A DNA stretch of 64,000 nucleotides from Folioceros fuciformis (Eukaryota; Anthocerotophyta; Anthocerotopsida; Anthocerotales): the NCBI GenBank assembly GCA_049999805.1, contig JBNGIO010006303.1, positions 139,775 through 203,774 of the forward strand. The letters run 5' to 3'. The first letter of the stretch is position 1, and each line of letters begins with the position of its first letter. Made by a program: the position numbers and the translations under genes. Shown here in pieces: positions 22,655-32,148 of the stretch. The notes beneath the pieces were generated by a model. It worked only from the letters and a program-made list of their open reading frames with translations. It searched no databases and was not told where the DNA came from.

Positions 22655-22764
22655 TGACTTTGTGAGAAAACCTGTGTTATTTAACACAACACATTCCCTT
22701 GGGATCGAATCCCAGTGCTATAACAATAAAGAGGGTTTGTGTGGACCTCTTAGCACCTTCGGGT
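22655..22764 (+). repeat. About 110-bp direct repeat, right copy, running into a gap
   Basis: Copy of 21193-21304, including the TGTGTTATTTAACACA palindrome and the tgggatcgaatccca hairpin. It is cut by the N gap at 22765. Confidence 0.85.
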
Positions 22765-23164
22765 NNNNNNNNNNNNNNNNNNNNNNNNNNNNNNNNNNNN
22801 NNNNNNNNNNNNNNNNNNNNNNNNNNNNNNNNNNNNNNNNNNNNNNNNNNNNNNNNNNNNNNNNNNNNNNNNNNNNNNNNNNNNNNNNNNNNNNNNNNNN
22901 NNNNNNNNNNNNNNNNNNNNNNNNNNNNNNNNNNNNNNNNNNNNNNNNNNNNNNNNNNNNNNNNNNNNNNNNNNNNNNNNNNNNNNNNNNNNNNNNNNNN
23001 NNNNNNNNNNNNNNNNNNNNNNNNNNNNNNNNNNNNNNNNNNNNNNNNNNNNNNNNNNNNNNNNNNNNNNNNNNNNNNNNNNNNNNNNNNNNNNNNNNNN
23101 NNNNNNNNNNNNNNNNNNNNNNNNNNNNNNNNNNNNNNNNNNNNNNNNNNNNNNNNNNNNNNNN
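22765..23164. other. Assembly gap (400 N)
   Basis: 400 unknown bases. Open frames across it are meaningless. Confidence 1.
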
Positions 23165-23660
23165 CATATATAGTCCCCCTAGTATCCCCCTGAACACCAA
23201 AGGCCAAGGACACTCCTGCTCATACCAACGCTCGATCCTATGCTCAGCCCAATCAAAACACCAAGGTCCAAGGAGACTTTGGGTATAAATACGTAAGTCT
23301 TACTCTCAAGCTAAGCCATTCCACTCACACTTTCATATAAAAAAACAAAACTCACGTATTCTGTCTCTCAAAATGGGGATTCCGAATATTTTTTTCCTCT
23401 ACACCCGCCCTCCTAGCGTCCTTGTCTTAGCTCCTCTACCTCGTTGTCCCAGTGTTCATATCTTAGCTCATCTAGCCTGCCATCCCAGCATTCGTATGTT
23501 TGCTCCTATACCGCAACATCTCATTCAGACTCCCCAAGTCCTAGCGTCCCATTAGGCCTTCACTAGTCCTCGCATCTCGGTTGGACTCTCCCTATCCTAG
23601 CATCCCAATCGGGCTCCTCTTGTTCCGGTGTCTATTCAAACTTCCCCATTCATGGTGTCC
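23165..23660 (+). other. LTR-like promoter segment and degenerate repeats
   Basis: A TATAAATA box at 23284-23291 is followed by a short leader-like stretch and then, from about 23395, degenerate units of about 30 bp (ctagcgtcc-cttgtcttagct) that resemble the minisatellite at 9546-11310. No protein recognised. Confidence 0.4.
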
Positions 23661-23881
23661 CGATCTTAGCTTTAAGTTTGGATGAAAACCATACTTCTAA
23701 AATTAAAAAAGAAATAAAAAATCTTGTTTTCGAGTCTACTCTCTTTAAAACCGTACTAAATGAAACTTTAAACTGTAGTAAATGAAACTTGAAGAATCTA
23801 TCTTTTATGCTTTAAGCGCTACTAAAATTTCCATACTAAAAGGACAAGAACAGGATTCAACAAACCCTAACTTATTATTTT

Positions 23882-25387
23882 TTACATCATATTCAAAGAA
23901 AAATTTTGTTGTTGAAGATTCCCGATAATGTTTAGTGTATTCATGCTGCTGTCAACAATTGCAAGACAATATAGAGAATCGTCTTTGAATAAAATATTTT
24001 GCTTTGCTTGCTTCTCATAATTACCATTTGCATTTTGAAAATGAAAGTTTATTACTGGAAATTGCGTTGCGTGATAAACTTGGTCTGATANNNNNNNNNN
24101 NNNNNNNNNNNNNNNNNNNNNNNNNNNNNNNNNNNNNNNNNNNNNNNNNNNNNNNNNNNNNNNNNNNNNNNNNNNNNNNNNNNNNNNNNNCAATTGTTAG
24201 AAGATATGGCTGACAAATTTGTCAACCCAGAAAAAACTTGAGTTAATAGCTCATTTGCAGGAGCGGCCAACTCTGTAAATGTTGTACCAGAATCAATAAC
24301 GGTGCCGGTATCAGGCATATCTGAAGCTTTGAATAATGTAAGGTCTATATTTAATCGTGTTCCTCTACAGAAATACCTGTCATGTTGAGATAATAATGAG
24401 AAGGATTCCATACTGTTCTAAGAAGTGGAGTATGATGAACTTGATGTTGAATTCCCTTACGACGATATGAGATATCTCCAAATGATAAATAGTTGATAGC
24501 ATGCCTTTGAGTTATCCTATTTGGAAAATAATACCTAGTGCATCATACATACGGAAACAAAAAATATGAGTTTAAAATTATGGAAATGAATCTCTAATTA
24601 TTTTTAACTAACACTAACTAATACCTGAAATTCAAGAAACTATTTTTATGGGTTCAAGCAGCAAGTTGCATTCCAAGTGAGGTCCCTTTTCTACCTCATC
24701 CCAAAACAACAGTTTTGAGGATATTATGAACAGTTGTAGCACATCCAAATCGAATACCAGATATGTTTCTACTATTATGTGATAAATTTTTCATAGTAAC
24801 TTTGTCTATAGCAAAATGTCCACGAACATATGATCCATCTCCGTATGTCATATAAAAGGTAATATTTGTCCCGTTCCTATATATAAGTTGTTTCTATGTG
24901 GAAGACTTAGAAGGATTAAAGGAACCCAAATCTAGAAAACAATTTTGCCCTTCACATGGTTCACATCTAACCCACAAAAGACTATGCTTGTATCTAAGAT
25001 AAGTCACGTATCTTGTGGTGGTGTGCCAACTTTGAAGGTAACAAAATATTCGTCAATCCATAGTGAACCTAGTTCATTAGCCACTGATACGAGTGGGCTT
25101 CTGAGGTTGACTTTCTTCGATGGTGTTAAGCTTTTACTCCTTGATGCAGCATACCATGAGAGCTCTTTAGAGCCATTGTTCAATGAACTTGCATGAAACA
25201 AAGGAAAAGTATAGTGGGGAATTCCTCCTAGAATGTCTTCTAATGATGGCAAAACTTTGAGACTAAGCTTTTCCTTGGACGGATTAGCCTTCACAACACC
25301 ACTGAGAGATATAACAATAAAAAGAGAAAAACACAATAGTAACACTCGAGCTTGAATATTGCATGAGTAGTTCATGAACTCCATCAT
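23882..25387 (-). pseudogene. Aspartic protease (A1, nepenthesin/CND41-like), decayed
   Basis: Read on the minus strand from ATG at 25387: a signal-peptide-like hydrophobic start (VLLLCFSLFIVISLSGVV), a pro-region, then YFVTFKVGTPPQDT, where a TGA interrupts just before LILDT. The first catalytic motif reads DTSI instead of DTGS. Out of frame follow CEPCEGQNCFLDLGSFN, a YGDGSYVRGHFAIDKVTM flap region and RFGCATT. The second catalytic motif is intact (GTVIDSGTTFTEL at about 24270-24310), and the C-terminal block NIIGNLQQQNFSL lies near 23890-23930. Stops, frame changes, loss of the first site and a 100-base gap in the second lobe make a functional enzyme unlikely. The family acts as secreted or vacuolar/plastid proteases. 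Confidence 0.85.
24091..24190. other. Assembly gap (100 N)
   Basis: 100 unknown bases inside the protease pseudogene. Confidence 1.
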
Positions 25388-25779
25388 AAAAAAAAAGCTT
25401 GGCGGCAACTCGTTTCAACGCTCTTTGTAGCTTTCACTTGCCTTATTTCACTCACCCAATTTGGGGTTGATACATCCAGAGGAAGGCCACCAAAGAAGCT
25501 TGCAAGTGACTATGGAATACAACTCAAAGCTTCCAAGCCTATATATATCAACTCTTGATTACTTTCTTTTTTTGTAAGTTGAGTATGACCCATGATGTAA
25601 GTAGTTTGTACATAAATCAAGAAATGAAGTAATTCATTATAGCCATTCATTACACGGTATGAAAAGTAGCCTTAAATTTCTTTTCTTCTAGGCCTTTGGT
25701 TTAGAACCAAATTATAGAATATAGCTTTGTAAACACTTTAGGATGGTGAAGTTATTGGCATGTATGGTACATGCTTTCC
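25388..25779. other. Unassigned, probably old protease promoter
   Basis: AT-rich; a TATATATA run lies near 25540-25550, upstream of the protease start on the minus strand. No gene seen. Confidence 0.4.
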
Positions 25780-27290
25780 TTGCCTAAGCGTGAGTTGATA
25801 AGAAGAAACATTCCCATAGGGAAACTTGAATGCTGATGAATTGGTCCGTGGACCATAATTTGCCCTAAGCTTAAATGGATAAGAAGAAACGATTGTCTTG
25901 GAAAATTTCAATACCGGAATATTGGCCCTCAGCTTGAATGGACAAGAAGAAATGACCCTATTTGGAAACTTGAATACCGATGAATTGGTTTGAGGATGAA
26001 AAATTGCCCTAAGCTTGAATGGATAAGAAGTTGAGGATGAAAGTGTTCCCTATGCTTGAATGGACAAGAAGTGGAGGATGAAAATTTTATCTAAGCTTGA
26101 ATGGACAAGAAGTGGAGGATAAAAATTTGCCCTAAGCTTGAATGGACAAGAAGAAACAACCGTGTTGGGAAACTTGAACACCGATGAATTGATTTGAGAA
26201 TGAAAATTGGGTCTAAGCTTGAATGGACAAGAAGAAACTACCCTATTGGGAAACTTGAATACTGATGAACTAGGTTGAGGATGAAAATTGGCTCTAAGTT
26301 TGAATGGACAAGAAGAAACGACCCTATTGGGAAATTTGGACCCCGGTGGGAAACTTGAATACCGATGAATTGGTTTGAGGATGAAAATTTGCCCTAAGCT
26401 TGAATAGACTAGAAGAAACGAGCCTATTGGGAAACTTGGACCCTATTGGGAATGAATACCGATGAATTGGTTTGAGGATGAAAATCAGCCCTAAGCTTGA
26501 ATGGACAAGAAGACTCGACCCTATTAGGAAACTTGGACCCTATTGGGAAACTTGAATACCGATGAATTGGTTTGAGGCTGAAAATCTGCCCTAAGCTTGA
26601 ATAGACTAGAAGAAATGACCCTATCGGAAAATGTGAATGCTAATGAATGGGTTTGAGTATGAAAATGGGCCCTAAGCTTAAATAGACAAGAAGAAAGAAC
26701 ACTATTGGGAAACGTGAATGTTGATGAATGGGTTTGAGTATGAAAATGGGCCCTAAGCTTAAATAGTCAAGAGAAAGAACCCTATTGGGAAACGTGAATG
26801 TTGATGAATGGGTTTGAGTATGAAAATGCCCCCTAAGCTTAAACAGACAAGAAGAACGAACCCTATTGGGAAATGTGAATGCTGATGAATGGGTTTGAGT
26901 NNNNNNNNNNNNNNNNNNNNNNNNNNNNNNNNNNNNNNNNNNNNNNNNNNNNNNNNNNNNNNNNNNNNNNNNNNNNNNNNNNNNNNNNNNNNNNNNNNNN
27001 GAATGGGTTTGAGTATGAAAATGGGCCCTAAGCTTAAATAGACAAGACGAAAGAACCCTAGTGGGAAACGTGAATGCTGATGGATGATGAGTTTGAGTAT
27101 GAAAATGCGCCCTAAGCTTAAATAGACAAGAAGAAAGAACCCTGATGGGAAACTTGAATGCTGATGAATGGGTTTGAGTATGAAAATGGGACCCAAGACA
27201 AAAAGAAACAACCTATTGGAAAACTTGAATGCTAGATGAATTGGTCTGAGGATCAAAATCTGTCCTAAGCTCAAATCTGCCCTAAGCCCT
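25780..27290 (+). repeat. 81-bp satellite array, about 18 units
   Basis: The unit runs aagcttgaatggacaagaag, aaacgaccctattgggaaac, ttgaataccgatgaattggt, ttgaggatgaaaattgccct, close to 81 bp and therefore 27 codons. The minus strand stays open through several units, giving a 27-residue hydrophobic repeat (LGPIFILKPIHQHS...). Units differ by substitutions and by partial duplications near 26340 and 26520. A 100-base gap (26901-27000) lies inside. Confidence 0.9.
26901..27000. other. Assembly gap (100 N)
   Basis: 100 unknown bases inside the satellite. Confidence 1.
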
Positions 27291-28078
27291 AAACCGGACG
27301 AGAAGAAACGACCCTGTTTTCGTGCACCATCCGGTCACCACACTCGGGTTGGCAACCATCGTTCATTCCCTTTGGTTCCCTCGTTTGTTCAGTCGTCTAT
27401 CACTGCGCTCGAGAGCCAGCCATGGTATATCTGATTCGAAGTCACAAGGTTCTCTTCTGCTTGTGCAGATAGGGGACGACTTTCCCTATCAAAGCAACTT
27501 GCTTCACGTTTCCAAGCTTCCCCACAGTCTTGCCTGCTTCCTCGATTCCCTTGCGCAACTCTGAGGTTAGAGTTGCTGGGAGTGGTCATTCTTGTGGCCA
27601 AACTCTCCCGTGCCGAGCAGCTGCGACGTACAGACTCCTGGTGATTTTCCAATCAGTGAAATACTCTGTATGCCCCAACTCACAACAATCCATGTGGAAG
27701 GCAAGGCCCTCGAGGTGATGACAGCTCGTTTGTCTGTCTATCCGTCTGTCTCCGTCCAGGGCCCTAGAGGGCGCAAATGTTTGTTCATAAGACCACGCCT
27801 TGGGTGGAAGGTAGGACCACATCTACGTGCAAATTCCTCCAAATCTCAGGATGCGGTGAACCCAAGCTAAACTCCAAAAACCTGGAAACCCACGATTCTT
27901 TCTCGGCCAGAGGGCTGAGACTCCTGGGTACGCTGAACCTGCCAACGCAATACCGTTTAGCACTCTGGTAGCGAATACCGTCATCAGCACAACCAAAGGG
28001 GAAACCGAAAAGATCAGAGCCATACCGAAGCACATCTTCACTTGATGGAGTCAGAGCAGGCAGACAGCTGAATGCACA
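27291..28078. other. Unassigned, 3' flank of the DUF4504-like gene
   Basis: Several short overlapping frames on both strands and no similarity recognised. Confidence 0.4.
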
Positions 28079-29100
28079 TCATCTGTCGATCAATACGAGC
28101 TGGAATCTTTTGGTAGCAGGAAAGAAAGAAGAAAGAGGTCGTCCGGACTCACCTCACAAGCGATACGCGATACAAATGTAAATCCGTCATCGCCAGGTGA
28201 CGTCCAGCCTCGGATGCTTCCTCTTTGCTGAAGGTGTAAACAATCGGATACGCCAGAAGCCACCCATTGGCCGTGGGCAGCAGCACGTCGAACTCCTTGT
28301 CGTGAAGGTCAATAAGTACTTCACCGTTGGCCCTTTCATCATCTTCGCACTTAGATGCTTCAGTACAGGGTAGATCTGGCAGCTTGTCAGTCTCGGGTGG
28401 AAAGAGCACACATCTGAAAATTTCAGCTTTCAGACCTTTACAGGTCAACAAAATGTCTGCTCTCTCGGCAGCTGAAGCCACCTGCATGCAATCCTGCACG
28501 GTGTAAATACTTTTCCAATACTATCAAGCCCCAAAGATCATTCCAACTGCAACCACTTTTACCCTGGCCGAATTTTTGGTCAGAATCACAAAGTCTGGTA
28601 GATTGCCAGGCTTGGACGTGTAGTCCAAGTATCTCCGAAGATTAGCAACGTGGATGAGGTACACGCAGTCCAAAAGGTACAGCAGCCGCAAGCCCCTCAC
28701 AACTCTGCATTCCTGCGCCCTAGTTTCCATCACAATTGCGGCCACCTGCAAACCACAAGCCTGATGTCGAAGCACTGATGCTCACCAACGAGAGAAGAGA
28801 AAGCAGCTCAGGTAGCTGCTCCACCAACCGCAGTACCGGCCCAGCATAGTCCACCATGACCGCAGGCCTCAGCCCCGAGCAGAGCACCACCATATCTAGG
28901 TCCCCAGCAACAAGAGACATGAGGTCAATTCCCAACCCTCTCTTCACCAAACAATAAAAAAGAAATTCAAGAGAGCACTCACCAAAAGCTAAGCGTTGCC
29001 GAGCTGAAGCTCTCATCTTGAACCGAAGCTGCGTGAGGAGGCGTTGTAGAGCTTGACACAAGGCTTCCATCTCCGGCTTGCTCGCCTCCATGGCGAGCAT
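28079..29100 (-). CDS. C1orf74/DUF4504-like protein, five exons
   Basis: Exons on the minus strand: 29100-28983, 28895-28786, 28745-28563, 28493-28153 and 28106-28079 (TGA at 28079-28081). All borders are GT/AG and phases match, giving about 259 residues; the animal relatives have about 270. Family-like blocks are LCSGLRPAVMVDYAGP near residue 45 and GWLLAYPIVYTFSKEE near residue 215, which correspond to GLKPAVLYD and G-LLGYP-PYTF in human C1orf74. The molecular function of the family is unknown. Introns are 87, 40, 69 and 46 bp. The start could also be the ATG three codons later (29091). The last, tiny exon is the least certain. Confidence 0.6.
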
Positions 29101-29594
29101 TGCTCCCGCGACTGCTGAGGAGTGAGCTTTCCAGAAACAAGTTCGTAACGCCTTTTCGTACAGCTCGAGAGGGGAACAGACGGAATTGTGGAACTCGGGA
29201 CGCTAAACAAGAATGTAGCACGAATACCATCTATAGAAGGCTGCACGTAGAACATGTGTAAAATGCAAAGCAAAGAAATCGCGATGGACACACCACTTTA
29301 AACTCCTGCTTGGTTTTGCGCGTTTGGTTACACGACGACTTGGCGTCTGATCCATTGGCCGACAGAGCGGGGTTTTCTCCCTCCTGTAATATGGTGTGCC
29401 TAGGATATGTTCATACTGTACATAGTTAAGGGTCAGGTGACAGCAGTAACCGCTGCTTGGTACGGCCCCTTCAGCTGACAGACTCGAGCGGTCTGGCGTC
29501 GTGCATCTTCGCGGGAAAGATGGAGGAGATTGTGGCGACTGGGCAAACGATTTCTGCCAGTTAGCTTCCTGCGAGGTGGCATGGCTTAGTCCGC
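29101..29594. promoter_or_regulatory. Divergent intergenic region, DUF4504-like gene and kinase
   Basis: About 500 bp separate the two start codons, so the promoters must lie close together here. No individual motif was assigned. Confidence 0.4.
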
Positions 29595-31663
29595 ATGTGC
29601 ACTTCCCAGGCTGCAATGGCATCGTGCTTCGCTCCAAACACCGAGGACAAGGAGGGGCAATCGCAAGGGACCAGTTTCCTCAACGCACTGCTGTGCAGAT
29701 CCGCGGAATTCTTCACGCTGTCCATCCTGCCATCCAGGGACAAGCGCACCAAGACCACGGCCATAGCCGCTGTTCCGCAGAGGTCGAAGAGCTCAACAGC
29801 CAATTGCCTCAAACCGGCCGCACCGGCGGTTGCCTGGACTAGCGACAAGTATGGCTACACCAAGAAAACCACTGCCAGCCTCTTCTCCAAGACCTACAGG
29901 ATCGGGCGGACCATAGGCGTGGGAGGTGGAATTTGATACTGCGCACCAGATCTGGTTTTCATGCATTCAGCACCCCCGGTCTTTCATTCGTCCGGTGACG
30001 CACATGCGCAGGGTTCTCTGAGGTGAAGCTAGGAGAAAACTTGTTGACGGGGGAGGGAGTCGCCGTCAAAATCATTGACAGGAGGAAGTATGCTCCCAAG
30101 GATGGGGCCAGCTTTGAGAGGGAGATTCAAGTGATGGAGAAGGTATACACCATTGGTGCCAGAATGTTGGCACCGCATGGCTCCGCCGCAAGTCATAACC
30201 ACTGTGGTTGTGTACGAATGTTTTGATATCCGCCTGACTGGCTTGCGTTCATCTGCTTCTGAGCACCCGTCAGATCCATCATCGCAATTGTTTAGGACTG
30301 AGAGAATGGTTTTTGACAAAGAAAGCAGTGTATCTCGTTACTGATCTGTGAGTTTGGAAGGTAGCAGCTCTTTGCTTAGGTTCTTGCTGACGAGAAAAGC
30401 TGGAGGAAATTGTCTCCTCAACTTTGTTTATCATTGGGGTCACAGAGTCACTGGAGGCGAGCTCCTGGATCGTGTGTTGAGGAGAGGGCGTTTTTCAGAG
30501 AGAGATGCTGCTCGAGCGATCACTCAGATTCTTGAAGGTGTCGCGTACCTGCACTCCGTGGGCGTCGTTCACCGGGACCTGAAGGTATACGTCTGTTTTC
30601 ATGCATGCTGATGGTTTTTGGAGATGCATTTTGTTGAACCATATGCTTAACAGTTGGTGCCGGTACTCATTAAGCTCACAGCTTGAGAATCTTCTCCTGG
30701 AATCGGAGGATGAGATTGCAGCCATCAAAATTGCCGATTTCGGCCTTTCTAAAATTTTTTCCGGAGGAGAGGGGCTGTGTACAATGTGTGGGTCCCCTCA
30801 ATATGTCGGTAAGCTTAAGCGGTCTTGCGCAGATTTCAGCATGACAATTGCCTAGACTGTGGATGTGTATGAAAGCAAAGGATGCCATTTGCAGCCCCAG
30901 AGGTGTTAGCAGCCGGGGAGAATAAAGGCACATTCTACACTGCTGCAGCAGACTTATGGTACACGACTTGTTTTGAAAAAAATGTGGCACCGACCTGAGA
31001 TGATGGGTTTCGAAAATACATGTGCTTTGAAGTGGAGTTGGTGAAACAGGAGTGTGGGAGTCATTCTCTACATCTTACTGAGCGGATTCTCCCCATTTCA
31101 AGACAAGAATGAGGTTGTCATGTTTGAGAAGATTAGAAAAGGACTATACTCTTTCAAAAGTCCAGTTTGGCACAGCATATCTCAGAGTGGTACGCCGACT
31201 CCATACCACTCCCAAGCACCATGGCCACCTGCTATGTGCTTGATACCACGACTGCTGACGGTATTGCGTGTGCAGCCAAGGACATGGTGCAGCAGCTTTT
31301 GTGCGTTGACCCTGATACAAGGCTGACTGCCAAGCAAGCCCTGGCTCATCCTTGGCTTCAGGTAAGCATTGCCCCGTAGGACTTGATGGAGGGCTCAGTT
31401 CAGGATGGTCAGACAGATTTGACGCATGCTTCTGCCAACAGGTGAGCATGAGCCCTTCACGAGCTGTACCCAGGACTGCCCACGAGCCTTCCAGTCCCGC
31501 ACCAAGGCTGGGTACAGCGGGTTTCACATCCCGAAGCGCAGAACGGGCGGGAACAGAGATATGTGTAAGTACCAATGTCTCATGCAAGGCAGGCGACAGT
31601 GCGGTGCCAGTCAGAAGTGCATGCGTTCAAGTTCCCTCGATTTTTGATGCAGATCAGAGTTGA
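29595..31663 (+). CDS. CaMK-type Ser/Thr protein kinase, nine exons
   Basis: Exons 29595-29925, 30012-30142, 30274-30347, 30446-30584, 30682-30808, 30895-30958, 31050-31186, 31276-31361 and 31442-31663 join in phase to about 436 residues. The kinase domain spans about residues 100-363: glycine loop GVGGFSEV, catalytic K130 in [29 protein letters not shown] with D223, DFG at 244-246, the activation segment CGSPQYVAPE, and HPWLQ at the end. The usual DLKPEN proline is leucine here. The layout is that of the CaMK group; there are no EF hands as in CDPKs and no NAF/FISL motif as in CIPKs. The N-terminal 100 residues and the 74-residue tail show no domain; the first exon is Ser/Thr/Ala-rich and might contain a targeting signal. 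The start could be the second ATG (29616). The last exon is the weakest part. Confidence 0.8.
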
Positions 31664-32148
31664 AACACCAGATCGTTCCAACTGGCGACAGGGATCACGA
31701 CTGCCGTCACGGAATGGCCCCCGGAGTAAGCCTGGATCGTCGAAGAACACTGTTCGTAACTCCCGCGTTCTGGAATGCTGCGACGAATATTAGCTTGTTC
31801 TCCTTTTCGACGGAGACAACATACAAATGCAGAAATACAAATAAAAATAATAAGTATCAAGAAAAGGGTCCAAACAATTGGACTTTGGATCCCGATCATT
31901 TACCCAAGCCAAGCCTTGACTTGACTAAGTAGGTCACTCTTGTTTGCTGAACCATGTCCCCATTAATTAAGTCATTGGAAACCCCTATGTACAGTATATG
32001 TAACTTTGAATAAATTGAAGTTACTATATATGTATGCTGCCATCCCACGTTGCTACACACATAATCAGTCGCAGCCCTACGGATTGCATATGTGTACTAG
32101 CTTCCCAAAGTGATCAGCTGTGAGCTGCGTGAGAAGCGTCGTCCATGG
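31664..32148. other. Intergenic, kinase 3' end to TAF1A-like start
   Basis: AT-rich around 31800-32040 with no gene seen; likely terminator and promoter. Confidence 0.4.

Noticed and set aside
22700-22725. tRNA T-arm-like tgggatcgaatccca
   Set aside because: No A box, anticodon arm or acceptor stem could be fitted around it; the hairpin is part of the 110-bp direct repeat.
22662-23288. Frames of 160-208 codons across N
   Set aside because: They consist mainly of unknown bases.
26759-27274. Minus-strand hydrophobic repeat protein in the satellite
   Set aside because: It is a direct product of the 81-bp period, varies freely, and crosses a gap.
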